From Bacteroidota bacterium (GTDB lineage Bacteria; Bacteroidota; Bacteroidia; Chitinophagales; Chitinophagaceae), in the NCBI GenBank assembly GCA_023409675.1, contig JAEYRC010000393.1, positions 1 through 64,000 on the forward strand: a DNA stretch of 64,000 bases, written 5' to 3'. Positions 35,672 through 45,903 of the stretch are shown piece by piece. The notes under the pieces are model-generated. The model made no database searches, had not been told where the DNA came from, and saw nothing but the letters and a program-made list of their open reading frames with translations. Every line of letters starts with the position of its first letter. The stretch's first letter is position 1. A program made the position numbers and the translations under genes.

Positions 35672-36859
35672 ATGATTCCTGATAAGATCAGAGAAATCGC
35701 TGAAAAATACCTGACAGGCGTTGCAACGCCGGAAGAAGTTCAACAACTGCACGACTGGTACGATTCGGAGGAGGAAGGGAATACCGAATTGGTTATCACC
35801 AGAGAACCTATAACGATGCAGCAGTATGGAGAAAATTCTTTGGCGCAGCTAATGGCCGTTATCCGGCAGGAAAAGCAGGATCAGGCAGCACCTCACAGCA
35901 ACAAACTTCCTGTAGTAAAACGATTCACTGCATGGTGGGGAATCACCGCTGCTGCGGCCATACTGATCGCAATTATTATAACCGGCTATTTGTATTTCCG
36001 GAGCCCGTCGGATAACAATACAGGTCTGGCTAACACTGAAGACATGCCCGCCATGGAGATCAAACCGGGAGGAAATGTAGCCGTGCTGACCCTGGCAGAT
36101 GGTACAAGCATTGCGCTTGACAGTCTTAATACCCATGCTCTGCCACCACAGGGAAATACTGAACTGCTCCGGCCTGCAGATGGCCAGTTGATCTATACTG
36201 CTCCCCCGGATGCCGAAAAGGCTGTGATGTTTAATACCCTCCGTACACCCAATGGCGGACAATACCAGCTCACCCTTCCCGATGGAACAAGGGTTTGGCT
36301 GAATGCCGCATCCAGTTTGCGTTATCCCACTGCATTTATTGGTTCCTCAAGAACAGTTGAACTGCTTGGGGAAGGCTATTTTGAAGTTACCACCAATGCC
36401 GCACAACCCTTTATTGTGAGCACGCCTTCCGCGATGGTTACCGTTTTGGGAACTCATTTTAATATTAATGCCTATTCCAACGAACAGGTTTCGCGAACAA
36501 CTCTGCTGGAGGGTAGGGTGCAGGTAGGAGCATTCGGAGAAACCGTGATGCTAAAGCCGGGGCAGCAGGCCGGAATACCGCAGCAGCCGGGAGAAATACA
36601 AATTACTCAGGCCGACATAAACCAGGTGATGGCCTGGAAGAACGGCTATTTTGCCTTTGAGCATACTGATCTTAAAACATTGATGCGTCAGATAGCCCGC
36701 TGGTATGACGTGGAAATTCTGTATGAGCAGGAGCCTGGCGATGCCCGATTTGTAGGTGAGGTTTCCCGTAATACAAATTTATCGGAAGTGCTGAAGATTC
36801 TGGAATTAAGTGGCGTGCATTTCCGGATCGATGGTAAGCGGATCATTGTGACACCATAG
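35672..36859 (+). CDS. FecR-family anti-sigma factor
   Basis: 395 residues. A short cytoplasmic N-terminus (KIREIAEKYLTGVATPEEVQQLHDWY) binds the sigma factor; one transmembrane helix lies at about 90-112 (WWGITAAAAILIAIIITGYLYF). The periplasmic FecR domain (about 190-290: GGQYQLTLPDGTRVWLNAASSLRYP) and a C-terminal DUF4974-type domain (FEHTDLKTLMRQIARWYDVEI) follow. It relays the state of the STN-bearing SusC to the sigma factor upstream. The gap to the sigma gene is 148 bp. Confidence 0.93.
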   Translation: MIPDKIREIAEKYLTGVATPEEVQQLHDWYDSEEEGNTELVITREPITMQQYGENSLAQLMAVIRQEKQDQAAPHSNKLPVVKRFTAWWGITAAAAILIAIIITGYLYFRSPSDNNTGLANTEDMPAMEIKPGGNVAVLTLADGTSIALDSLNTHALPPQGNTELLRPADGQLIYTAPPDAEKAVMFNTLRTPNGGQYQLTLPDGTRVWLNAASSLRYPTAFIGSSRTVELLGEGYFEVTTNAAQPFIVSTPSAMVTVLGTHFNINAYSNEQVSRTTLLEGRVQVGAFGETVMLKPGQQAGIPQQPGEIQITQADINQVMAWKNGYFAFEHTDLKTLMRQIARWYDVEILYEQEPGDARFVGEVSRNTNLSEVLKILELSGVHFRIDGKRIIVTP

Positions 36860-36925
36860 TGCAATGGAAGGAAAAGTATTGGTCAATAAAAAAAACTGAA
36901 AAACCAAAATAGGATCTGAAAGAAA

Positions 36926-36949
36926 CCGGAAGCGTTGGCGCGCTTCCGG
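36926..36949. repeat. Perfect 9-bp hairpin between anti-sigma and susC genes
   Basis: CCGGAAGCG (36926-36934), a 6-nt loop, and CGCTTCCGG (36941-36949). No T-run follows, so it is not a classical terminator. Its position between the regulatory genes and the highly expressed susC suggests attenuation or mRNA processing that sets their relative levels. Confidence 0.5.
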
Positions 36950-37033
36950 CAGATGTAAGGATACCTCATGTTTTGTAGCTGTTACTACCGGCGAAAGCCG
37001 CAAACAATCTTGTAAACCCAACATGACAAAAAT

Positions 37034-40000
37034 ATGATTTTTAGCCTTCTTTACAAGGCCCTTAGGGTACTGCGGCCTGTAAACGACCAAACTATCAGAA
37101 TGATGAACTTTACTGCTGTGTTGATACTTGCAGCCTGTTTGCAGGTCAGTGCCACAGGGTTTTCACAACAAGTTACCATTAAAGCTGAAAATGTACGGCT
37201 TGAAAAGATCTTCAGCCAGATCAAAAAACAGACCGGCTATACATTTTTTTATAATGCCGGCGTCATGAAAAACGCGCATGCGGTAAGCATCAGCGTCAAC
37301 AAGGTTCCCTTTACAGAAGTACTGGAACAATGCCTGCGCGATCAGCCGCTAACCTGGTCGATCGTGAATAAAACCATTGTGATCCGGCAAAAGGTGATAA
37401 ATACACCCAGGCTTTCGACCTCAATGGAAAAAGTACTGGCTGATATTCGGGGAGTGATCCTGGATGCGGAGAATCGTCAGCCCATTTCCGGGGCTAATAT
37501 TCGGGTGAAGAACGGAACTGGCGGAGCTGTGTCGAACGACCGGGGCGAATTTACCCTTCAGGCCGATTCCGGCGCTGTGCTTCAAGTCAGCTTTGTAGGC
37601 TATGAAACAAGAGAAGTAGTGGTTAAAGGAAGCGCCTTTCTAACGATTACCCTTAACCGGAATGAAAAGCCGATGCATGATGTGGTGATCACCGGTTACC
37701 AGGTGATTAACAAAGAAAGCTATACCGGTACCACCACCACCGTTTCCGGTGAGGACTTGAAGAAAACAAATCCCCTGAATGTATTGCAGTCGCTGCAATC
37801 GTTCGACCCCGCTTTTAAGATTGCGGATAATAACCTGCTGGGTTCTGATCCCAACCGGCTGCCGGCCATCAATATGCGCGGTTCTACCGCATTACCTACA
37901 GGCAGTGAGGGTTTGCTCGACAGAAACAACCTTGCCACCAGTGTCAACCTTCCCACCTTTATTATGGATGGTTTTGAAGTGAGCCTGCAAAAAGTCTATG
38001 ACCTAGATATTAACCGCATACAATCGATCACCTTACTGAAAGATGCGGCTGCCACAGCCATCTATGGTTCGCGCGCGGCCAACGGGGTTGTTGTAATTAC
38101 AACCGTACCGCCAAAAGAGGGTAAACTTCAGCTTGCCTATAATTATGAAGTGAATGTTATGGGCCCGGATCTGACCGATTATAATGTATTGAATGCCTCC
38201 GAAAAGTTGGAATACGAACGTCTTGCCGGCTTGTATCTTTCTGCCAATAATCCTGCTCTTAGTCAGGATCAGCTCGATGAAATCTATTACCGTAAAATGC
38301 AGAATGTGGTTGGAGGCGTAAATACGTACTGGCTTTCTCAACCCCTGAGAACCGCAACCGGGCAAAAGCATTCCATGTTTATTGAAGGCGGATCGCCCTC
38401 TATTCGTTATGGTGTGGAATTGCGGTATCAGTCTACCCCCGGTGTAATGAAGGGCTCTTATCGTGACAGGTATAGTCTTGGTATGAACCTGACCTACAAC
38501 CCCAGCAAAAAGTTCTCTTTCCGCAACGTGCTGACAGTCGCCTATGTAAAATCTGAAGAGTCGCCCTATGGCGGGTTTGACGAATATGTGCGCATGAACC
38601 CATATTATCCCAAAATGGATTCCCTGGGCAATACGATTCGTGAGATCGACAATTGGGTGAACCGCAATACGCCAAATGGCGCTATTCAAACTGAACGGAT
38701 CTTAAATCCCATGTACAATGCCGGATTAAGCAGTTTTCGCAAATCAGCCTATACCGAACTTATCGATGCCTTTTCCGCTGAGTGGAATATCACCAGGGGA
38801 TTACGGCTCCGCTCCCTGATCAGTATGACGCATATCAATTCAGCCTTTGATAATTTTTCTTCCCCACTGGCAAATGAATTTTATTTCTACCCGGTAAATG
38901 AACTGGCTAACCGCGGCAGGTACGATTATGGACAGGTAAATGAAACTGCCTTCGATGGCAATATAACCCTCACCTATAACCGCCAGGTTCAGCAGCATTT
39001 TTTCAATCTCGCGCTGGGCTCTAATATTCGTACCTACCTGAATAATGGTAAAAGTTTTTCTGCTATCGGCTTTACCAATGATCGCTTCACCAATATTGGG
39101 TTCGCCAATCGCTATCAGGAGAACAGCAGTCCCGGCGGAAATATCGCCCGCGACCGGCTATTTGGTTCCTTTTTAAGTATGAACTACTCCCTGAAGAACA
39201 AATACCTGATGGATGTTTCGATACGAGCCGATGGTTCATCAAAATTCGGATCTGAAAATAAGGTGGCTCCCTTCTGGGCACTTGGGCTGGGCTGGAATTT
39301 GCACAAGGAAAGCATCTTTGATAATACTGCCGTTAGCCTGCTTCGGCTGAGAGCCAGTACAGGCCTGACCGGAGCCGTGTCTTTCCCGCCCTACCTGTCA
39401 AAAACAACTTTTAACTATTACAGCAACAACTGGTATTCTACCGGGGTAGGGGCTATTGTTAATCAGTATGGAAATGAAAACCTGCAATGGCAGCGAACCA
39501 AAAATTATGATGTTGGGATTGATATGGGCTTTTTCAATGACCGCCTGTCGATTTCACCCCGATATTATTATAAGCTGACCGAAGGCCTGCTTGCCGACAT
39601 CATGCTTCCACCCTCAACGGGTTTCTCTTCCTATAAAGATAATCTTGGTGATATGGAGAATTTCGGTTTTGAACTGAACCTGAAATATGATGTCATTAAG
39701 AATAAAAATCTGACTGCAACTTTTACAGCGAATATGATCAGCAATAAGAACCGGATTCTCCGGATCTCGAATGCACTGAAAGCGTATAATGATAAAGCTG
39801 ATGATCAGCAGGTCACAGACGAATACCGGTCTGTTCCCTTGCTGCGCTTCAAAGAAGGCCAGTCGATGAATACGATCTATGCCGTCCGATCGCTGGGTAT
39901 CGATCCCGAAAATGGTCAGGAGATCTTTATAAAACGAAATGATTCGCTTACCTACACCTGGGATGTAAATGATATTGTTCCCGTAGGAGATTTTACGGCG

Positions 40001-40447
40001 GAGGCTGAAGGTTTTCTGGGCGCAAACTTCGCCTATAAGAACTTTCTGTTATCGCTTAATGTCTATTATCGTTTTGGAGGCGATATGTATAACCAGACAC
40101 TTGCCGACAGGGTCGAGAATGCTGATCCCCGCTTCAATGTAGACCGCCGGGTACTCGATCAGCGCTGGAAACAGCCGGGTGATAAAACTTTTTATAAGGA
40201 TATCGCTAACCTTGGCACTTCCTTCGCGTCGGAACGATTTGTTCAGCGCGACAATCTGATCGAATTGCGTTCGGTTTATCTTTCTTACGACTTTAAACCA
40301 CGCATCTATTCTAAAATGGGTATGAATCATTTGCGGCTTGCCTTCACCATGAACGACATCTGGCGTTCCAGTTCCATTCAGGTTGAACGGGGCATTCAAT
40401 ATCCTTTTGCACGCAATTTCACCTTCTCTGTTCAAACAAGCTTTTAA
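37034..40447 (+). CDS. SusC/RagA-family TonB-linked outer-membrane protein with STN domain
   Basis: 1137 residues from ATG 37034. A long N-terminus leads to the signal helix (MNFTAVLILAACLQVSATGFS). The STN signalling domain follows at about 50-118 (RLEKIFSQIKKQTGYTFFYNAG), then a carboxypeptidase-like domain (RGVILDAENRQPISGANIRVK), the plug (DVVITGYQVINKESYTG; GSTALPTGSEG; TLLKDAAATAIYGSRAANGVVVITT) and the barrel. The STN domain fits control by the FecI/FecR pair upstream. It imports an unknown ligand with the SusD partner 9 bp downstream. Confidence 0.93.
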   Translation: MIFSLLYKALRVLRPVNDQTIRMMNFTAVLILAACLQVSATGFSQQVTIKAENVRLEKIFSQIKKQTGYTFFYNAGVMKNAHAVSISVNKVPFTEVLEQCLRDQPLTWSIVNKTIVIRQKVINTPRLSTSMEKVLADIRGVILDAENRQPISGANIRVKNGTGGAVSNDRGEFTLQADSGAVLQVSFVGYETREVVVKGSAFLTITLNRNEKPMHDVVITGYQVINKESYTGTTTTVSGEDLKKTNPLNVLQSLQSFDPAFKIADNNLLGSDPNRLPAINMRGSTALPTGSEGLLDRNNLATSVNLPTFIMDGFEVSLQKVYDLDINRIQSITLLKDAAATAIYGSRAANGVVVITTVPPKEGKLQLAYNYEVNVMGPDLTDYNVLNASEKLEYERLAGLYLSANNPALSQDQLDEIYYRKMQNVVGGVNTYWLSQPLRTATGQKHSMFIEGGSPSIRYGVELRYQSTPGVMKGSYRDRYSLGMNLTYNPSKKFSFRNVLTVAYVKSEESPYGGFDEYVRMNPYYPKMDSLGNTIREIDNWVNRNTPNGAIQTERILNPMYNAGLSSFRKSAYTELIDAFSAEWNITRGLRLRSLISMTHINSAFDNFSSPLANEFYFYPVNELANRGRYDYGQVNETAFDGNITLTYNRQVQQHFFNLALGSNIRTYLNNGKSFSAIGFTNDRFTNIGFANRYQENSSPGGNIARDRLFGSFLSMNYSLKNKYLMDVSIRADGSSKFGSENKVAPFWALGLGWNLHKESIFDNTAVSLLRLRASTGLTGAVSFPPYLSKTTFNYYSNNWYSTGVGAIVNQYGNENLQWQRTKNYDVGIDMGFFNDRLSISPRYYYKLTEGLLADIMLPPSTGFSSYKDNLGDMENFGFELNLKYDVIKNKNLTATFTANMISNKNRILRISNALKAYNDKADDQQVTDEYRSVPLLRFKEGQSMNTIYAVRSLGIDPENGQEIFIKRNDSLTYTWDVNDIVPVGDFTAEAEGFLGANFAYKNFLLSLNVYYRFGGDMYNQTLADRVENADPRFNVDRRVLDQRWKQPGDKTFYKDIANLGTSFASERFVQRDNLIELRSVYLSYDFKPRIYSKMGMNHLRLAFTMNDIWRSSSIQVERGIQYPFARNFTFSVQTSF

Positions 40448-40456
40448 TATATTATA

Positions 40457-41920
40457 ATGAAAACAGGAATAACAATATTTTGCTTTCTGCTGCTTTTTAC
40501 CTCCTGTAAAAAATTCCTCGACGTAATACCGGAGTCGGATATTGCAAAGGATGAATTGTTCAATACCGCAGAAGGATTTGAAGAAGCGCTTAATGGCGTT
40601 TACTCACGGGCAACGCAGGGAGATATATATGGTAATGAACTCACCTTCGGACTTCCGGATGTACTGGCCCAAAACTATTCTATCAGCTTCTTTGATAACA
40701 TGGCCTACCGCCAAACTGCTCTTTTCAATTATACCGATGCCGGTTTTACCGGTCGCCGGGATGCGATCTGGAAAGGATTATACCATGCCATCAGCAGCTG
40801 CAACCTGATTCTGGAAAATATTGAAGAGAAGAAAAATCTGCTCAGCAGTGAAAATTACGCACTGATCAAAGCTGAAGCCCTTGCATTGCGGGCGTATTTC
40901 CATTTCGATCTGCTGAGATTGTTTGCACCTTCTTTTATCACTGAGCCCACAGGAAGAGGTATTCCGTATGTCACGGCATTTACCAATAAGGTTACGCCAA
41001 TGTCGACGGTTTCGGAAGCGCTTGAAAAAGTTATTGCCGATCTGGAAGCTGCCAAAGCATTATTACTGCCTGTTGATCCGATCATCAGCAGCGACTATGT
41101 GGTCGGCTACCCTGGCGATGATGATGCGCTGGAACAGGATTCACCTTCTTTGTTTCTCCACAACCGACGCCATCGCATGAATTATTATGCGGTCTGCGGA
41201 TCACTGGCCCGGGCGTATCTGTATAAGCAGGACCATCCGAAGGCATTAACGCATGCCCAAATTGTGATCGATGCTGAAAAATTCCCCTGGACTAAGACAG
41301 TTGATTTTATCACTCCCGATCTTACTCAGAAAGACCGGATACTGTATAAGGAACTGGTATTTGCCTGGTATATACCAAACCGGCAACAGGACCTGCTGAA
41401 TCGTTTTGCCGCTGGTGGTGCCGGGTTATATATCGAAGAGAATGCGGGGAAAGCGCTTTTTGAAGTCGCCGGAGTTGGCGCTGAAGACCTGCGTTTCAAA
41501 GAATGGATGAGGCTGGCTATAGACATCTCCGCGAGTCGCTATGAAGTTCAGAAGTATTTGCGCGACGACCAGGAAAACCGTCATCCGGTGGTGGCGCCGG
41601 CGCTGCGCATCAGTGAACTTTATTATATCGCCGCAGAAGCAAGCTACGATACCGATCCGCAGCAGGCACTCGATTATTTTAATACCGTCAGGTTTCACCG
41701 GGGTATTGGAACTACACTCAATGTCGGTTCACGGGATGCGTTTATCCGTGAACTAATTAATGAGGCCCGCAAAGAATTTTATGCAGAAGGTCAGATCTTC
41801 TACATGTACAAAAGGCTGAACAAAAATATTACCGGCCCCGGGGGAACAAGCTTTCCGGTCACCAATACAATTTTTGTGCTGCCTCTTCCCAACGATGAAA
41901 TAGAATTTGGAAACCGATAA
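40457..41920 (+). CDS. SusD/RagB-family nutrient-binding lipoprotein
   Basis: 487 residues, lipobox LLFTSC with Cys17, then KKFLDVIPESDIAKDELFNTAEGFEEALNGVYS, the SusD N-terminal domain. The TPR helices (LIKAEALALRAYFHFDLLRLFAPSF) and C-terminal ALRISELYYIAAEA and NEARKEFYAEGQIFYMYKRL complete the family pattern. It is the surface partner of the STN-bearing SusC just upstream. No glycoside hydrolase is linked, so import of a non-carbohydrate ligand is possible. Confidence 0.93.
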   Translation: MKTGITIFCFLLLFTSCKKFLDVIPESDIAKDELFNTAEGFEEALNGVYSRATQGDIYGNELTFGLPDVLAQNYSISFFDNMAYRQTALFNYTDAGFTGRRDAIWKGLYHAISSCNLILENIEEKKNLLSSENYALIKAEALALRAYFHFDLLRLFAPSFITEPTGRGIPYVTAFTNKVTPMSTVSEALEKVIADLEAAKALLLPVDPIISSDYVVGYPGDDDALEQDSPSLFLHNRRHRMNYYAVCGSLARAYLYKQDHPKALTHAQIVIDAEKFPWTKTVDFITPDLTQKDRILYKELVFAWYIPNRQQDLLNRFAAGGAGLYIEENAGKALFEVAGVGAEDLRFKEWMRLAIDISASRYEVQKYLRDDQENRHPVVAPALRISELYYIAAEASYDTDPQQALDYFNTVRFHRGIGTTLNVGSRDAFIRELINEARKEFYAEGQIFYMYKRLNKNITGPGGTSFPVTNTIFVLPLPNDEIEFGNR

Positions 41921-41931
41921 TTCCCGTATAC

Positions 41932-42741
41932 ATGAAAAAAATACTTATTGCTTTTTTGTCGGTATTAGTCCTCTTGTCATGTAAAAAGGCTGCAGAGTTG
42001 CGTTACGATGCTCCCGACAACATATATTTTGATTTTGATCCAAATACATCCGATCGCGACAGCATCGTTTACACCTTTGCGTATGAACCTGGCAAAGCAT
42101 CTGATACCATCTTTCTGCCGGTTAGAATATCCGGCAACCGAATTCCGGAGGATCGTACTTTTCGCATACAGGAAATTGCCGAAGGCACAACCGCGTTGTC
42201 AGGAATACATTATGAAGCATTGAGGGCCTCCTATACCATGCCCGCTGATTCTGGTAGAGTATACGTTCCGGTTATACTGTATAATACTGATCCTGAATTA
42301 ACACAAAAGTCGGTAACTCTTCAGCTTACCCTTGTTGAAACGCCAGATTTCGGATTACAGATCACCGGCCTGGAGAAGGGTAAGATCCTGTTTTCTGCAA
42401 AGCTGGAAAAGCCGTTCTGGTGGGAGATGTGGCTGGGCCCTTATTATTCGCAGGTTAAACATGAACTGTTTCTCATAAGTTCAGGAACAATACACATGAC
42501 CACCGACGGACTGGACGCGCCGAAGAATCTCTATCATGTAGGGCGACTCAATAGTTTTATGAACGATCCCTTTAGCTGGGTAGCACAGCATCCGGATGCC
42601 GGCTATGTGCTGGAAAAACAATCGGAATCCAGCTATCACTTTTTTAGTTCAGGTAATCCCGCAAAGAAGATTGAACTGAGAAAGAATGAACAATCAGGCC
42701 GATACTTTTTTATTGATGAAAATGGCCAGGAGGTCAATTAA
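41932..42741 (+). CDS. DUF4843 domain lipoprotein
   Basis: 269 residues with lipobox LVLLSC (Cys17). The start of the mature part (LRYDAPDNIYFDF ... RDSIVYTFAYEPGKASDTIFLPVRISGNRIPEDRTF) is the DUF4843 pattern: a beta-sandwich found next to SusC/SusD genes. It is probably a surface-exposed extra binding protein for the same ligand. It starts 11 bp after susD and is followed 12 bp later by the PKD-like lipoprotein gene. Confidence 0.83.
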   Translation: MKKILIAFLSVLVLLSCKKAAELRYDAPDNIYFDFDPNTSDRDSIVYTFAYEPGKASDTIFLPVRISGNRIPEDRTFRIQEIAEGTTALSGIHYEALRASYTMPADSGRVYVPVILYNTDPELTQKSVTLQLTLVETPDFGLQITGLEKGKILFSAKLEKPFWWEMWLGPYYSQVKHELFLISSGTIHMTTDGLDAPKNLYHVGRLNSFMNDPFSWVAQHPDAGYVLEKQSESSYHFFSSGNPAKKIELRKNEQSGRYFFIDENGQEVN

Positions 42742-42753
42742 AGCAACATTATC

Positions 42754-44181
42754 ATGAAAAAATTTCTTCTGTATATACTTGCCGGCTACAGCATGTTCCT
42801 GGCGGCATGCTATAAAGACCTGGGTAATTATGACTATAACCTGCCGGAAGTTCCGCAGGTGACCACACTCGATTCGGTGTATTCCGTATTTGTGGGTGAC
42901 AGTCTTATTATTGATCCGGGGGTTACCATGAAGCAGGGAACCGGTCATCTTAAATTCGACTGGAAAATTGCGGTTCCCGAACGACTAAGTGAAGAGCGCT
43001 ATACCGGAAGGCAGTTGCGTACTATTTTCGGTCTTGGCCCAATCCGGTATTTCGCGCGCTTAACCATCAGCGATACCCTGAACGGGATGAAGTATTTTCA
43101 TGATTTCGCTATAGATGGCAAAACAGCATTTTCTCAGGGTATGGTCGTGCTGAGTGATGAAAATTCGATCAGCAGGCTGAGTTTTATCAAGCCTGATGGC
43201 AGCGTTCAGGCCCGTCTATACGAAGCCATGCATGGGGAACAATTGCCCGCAGAACCTAAACAACTGATTGCCGTAAGGCAGGCTTATAATCCTGGTGTGG
43301 TAAAAAGCTATTGGATCTTTACCGGTCAGGGTAATGATCCCGGCCTTCAGCTCGATGCCAATACCATGCAGCGCAAAATGTACCTGAGCGGTAATTTCTT
43401 CGATCCGCCATCAACGTTGTCTGTCGGTACAATGGAAACCAACTTTTTTGGTGTTGTAACCGGAGTGATCAATAACAAACTTTACGCGGGAACAACATCT
43501 ACCTGGGATCAAAACCCCCTGTATGGTATGTTCGGACTGGAAACACCCGGCGATTATGAACTCTCGGAAAAGTTCATATTCAACTTTAGCATGGCAACAT
43601 TTTCCGGTTTTTATATCGGGTATGATAAGATCAGAAAACAAATTTTGCGGTTCAACCTGTATGGTGTACCCACCTATTTTGGTACCGATTATTCGGTAAT
43701 GGGTGATGCCTTCGATCCCAAAAATATGCAGATGGATCTGCTGCATATTGAACAGATCAATGGTGAGGATGTGTTTGCCTTTCTTCGTGACGAAGCAGGG
43801 AAAATCTATGAATGCAAATTCTCTGCGAATTTCAATGGCCCGTTCATGGTAACGCCAATCCATAAACGCGAGTTTATCGGCCAGGATCTGTTCAGTTCAA
43901 TGCCAAAAATCGCAGCCACACCAACCGGAGTATTCTTTTTTACCAAAGGCGATAAAATATTCCGGTACAACCCACTTAATGAGGAGCTGCGGGAGCTTTC
44001 TACCAGTTTCGGAGGTGCTGCAGTATCGATGATCAAACTGCATCCGAATGGAAATGAGCTGATTGCCGGCAGTGCGGGAAAACTGTATTTTCTGGATATC
44101 AGTACCGGTAAAAATGGAGAAGTCCTTAATACCATCGAAGGCATTCCGGGTAATCCTGTTGATCTTGTGATCCGCAACTAA
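42754..44181 (+). CDS. PKD-like family lipoprotein
   Basis: 475 residues, lipobox LAAC (Cys19), then YKDLGNYDYNLPEVPQVT and VGDSLIIDPGVTM, the start of the PKD-like lipoprotein family that accompanies DUF4843 and SusCD in Bacteroidota. The C-terminal two thirds are beta-rich and may form a propeller (repeats around FLRDEAGKIYECKFS and FFFTKGDKIFRYNPL). It is likely a surface ligand-binding component of this locus. Confidence 0.8.
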   Translation: MKKFLLYILAGYSMFLAACYKDLGNYDYNLPEVPQVTTLDSVYSVFVGDSLIIDPGVTMKQGTGHLKFDWKIAVPERLSEERYTGRQLRTIFGLGPIRYFARLTISDTLNGMKYFHDFAIDGKTAFSQGMVVLSDENSISRLSFIKPDGSVQARLYEAMHGEQLPAEPKQLIAVRQAYNPGVVKSYWIFTGQGNDPGLQLDANTMQRKMYLSGNFFDPPSTLSVGTMETNFFGVVTGVINNKLYAGTTSTWDQNPLYGMFGLETPGDYELSEKFIFNFSMATFSGFYIGYDKIRKQILRFNLYGVPTYFGTDYSVMGDAFDPKNMQMDLLHIEQINGEDVFAFLRDEAGKIYECKFSANFNGPFMVTPIHKREFIGQDLFSSMPKIAATPTGVFFFTKGDKIFRYNPLNEELRELSTSFGGAAVSMIKLHPNGNELIAGSAGKLYFLDISTGKNGEVLNTIEGIPGNPVDLVIRN

Positions 44182-44204
44182 GCGAAAGCTATTAAAATAA
44201 TGAT

Positions 44205-45305
44205 ATGAGAAGTTTATTTATTGGTATACTACTTTGGTCTGTTATGCCCCTGCAAGCCCAGCTAAATAGCAATTCCGGTAAGGGATTCACTGTTGATGTT
44301 CAACTGGAGGGGATGGTGGATTCAGAAGTTTATCTCGCCTATGGCGGATTTCATAACAGCCGCATTGATACAGCAAGATCCGAAAAGGGAAAATTCCGCT
44401 TCAGTGGTCAGGTTGATGAACCTGTTCCTGCAATGGTTTTCACACCCGATTATAGAATCAGGTTCGATATGTATATCGATAATGCGGATATAACGGTTAA
44501 GGGCACTGCAAACTCACTGAATGATCTTCAGTTCAGCGGATCAGCAGTAACCCTGGAATTCGACGCGTTCAATGACCGGATTATGGCCAACCGCGAACGG
44601 GTAAACGAGTTGTACCGGCAGATCCAGGAACTTCGTCAGCAGCAGGATAGCGTGCAGGCGGCCGCTCTTGAAACGTTGATGGATTCGTTGTATAAAAAAG
44701 AATTTACCATTCGGAAGGAATACATTCAGCAAAATCCCAAAAGTTATATCAGCGCGTATGAATTGTATTCTTTCAGCAATGTAAAGACGGTTGAAGAAGC
44801 CGCGAAATTATACGATAAGCTAGATCGGGAGATCCGTAATTCTTTACAGGGTAAGGCGCTATTGAAACGGATCCAGTTGCTGGGCAGGGTACAGGTGGGA
44901 GAAACGGCGCTGCCCTTTTCCCAGCAGGATATAAATGGTAAAGCGGTTAGTCTTGCTTCCTTCAAAGATAAATATACTCTGGTCGAATTCTGGGCAAGCT
45001 GGTGCGGTCCCTGTCGGGCAGAAAATCCTAATCTGTTAAAAGCTTATAATCAATATAAAGATCAGGGATTTGAAATTCTGGGTGTTTCACTTGATCATAT
45101 CCGTGAGAACTGGATCAAAGCGGTCGAACAGGATGCCATGCCCTGGACGCAGGTGTCGGATCTGAAAGGGTGGAATAATGTTGTTGCGCAGCAATATGGG
45201 ATAAAAGCCGTCCCGGCTAATTTTCTGGTTAGCCCGGAAGGAAAGATCATCGCCTTAGACCTTCGGGGTGAAAAGCTTACGGAAAAGCTGGCGGAGATTT
45301 TTTAA
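44205..45305 (+). CDS. TlpA-like thiol:disulfide oxidoreductase with DUF4369 domain
   Basis: 366 residues with a signal peptide (MRSLFIGILLWSVMPLQAQ). The N-terminal domain (FTVDVQLEGMVDSEVYLAYGGFH) is DUF4369; a helical linker is followed by a thioredoxin-fold domain with the redox motif WASWCGPCRAENPNL (CGPC). The C-terminus contains MPWTQVSDLKGWNNVVAQQYGIKAVPANFLV. It acts in the periplasm on disulfides. As last gene of the locus it may fold or reduce the imported ligand or the SusCD proteins. A truncated relative lies at 53127-53342. Confidence 0.9.
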   Translation: MRSLFIGILLWSVMPLQAQLNSNSGKGFTVDVQLEGMVDSEVYLAYGGFHNSRIDTARSEKGKFRFSGQVDEPVPAMVFTPDYRIRFDMYIDNADITVKGTANSLNDLQFSGSAVTLEFDAFNDRIMANRERVNELYRQIQELRQQQDSVQAAALETLMDSLYKKEFTIRKEYIQQNPKSYISAYELYSFSNVKTVEEAAKLYDKLDREIRNSLQGKALLKRIQLLGRVQVGETALPFSQQDINGKAVSLASFKDKYTLVEFWASWCGPCRAENPNLLKAYNQYKDQGFEILGVSLDHIRENWIKAVEQDAMPWTQVSDLKGWNNVVAQQYGIKAVPANFLVSPEGKIIALDLRGEKLTEKLAEIF

Positions 45306-45524
45306 AGGATGGGAATAGAGGGTTTTTGTCTAATGTTAAGCAGGGGCCATCTAAGGAATAGCTGAAGCTGTTATCGCATTGAACAGGAATTGAATAGTTT
45401 ATACTACAGAAGTATTCAACTGTTTTAGTAAGGGTAAAATGATCATTCCTGAGGAAGAAAAATACGGTGAGTTGGTGCGTATTCTGCGATATTGATATTT
45501 TTCTTTTGGAGTAATATTGGGATA

Positions 45525-45770
45525 CTGAAACATATCAACAGGTTGACTGTTCCTGATCAGTGCTGGCGGGAAAGGGAGCGGTAGCAGGCAGAACAATAGG
45601 CTGACCTAAGGGTAAGGGTATTGAACATTCTATCCATGGTGTGTTGGAGGTGGGGGAGGGGAGGGCCCTTTGCCATACCGTGATTTCACCCAAAAAGCGC
45701 CGTGAAAAAACCATTGAATTCCGAACCCGATAAGCAGGTTATTTGTGTTAGATATATAAACAAATGTAGT
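45525..45770. repeat. Dispersed intergenic repeat, copy B
   Basis: Matches copy A at 29293-29525: shared blocks CTGAAACATATCAAC (45525-45539), TTGACTGTTCCTGATC (45543-45558), the 25-nt G-rich block (45636-45660) and CCATACCGT (45673-45681). Both copies are in the same orientation on the plus strand and flanked by unrelated genes. Confidence 0.7.
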
Positions 45771-45903
45771 ATCAATCGAAAAAGTTATACTGAACAACCC
45801 CTGCTTTAATGATAATCGTTGATATATAGAGTATAGTAATTTTTGCCTAACGTAGATTTTAGAAGGGCATACTCAGGCTTTCGTCCTGCGTTAGCCCCGG
45901 GAT

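Noticed and set aside
38033..38689. Long minus-strand open frame (218 codons) antisense to susC
   Set aside because: It lies fully inside a clear SusC gene and its translation has no domain; it is a shadow of codon use on the other strand.
45399..45596. Minus-strand 65-codon open frame over repeat copy B
   Set aside because: It runs out of frame with copy A across the shared blocks and has no family resemblance.
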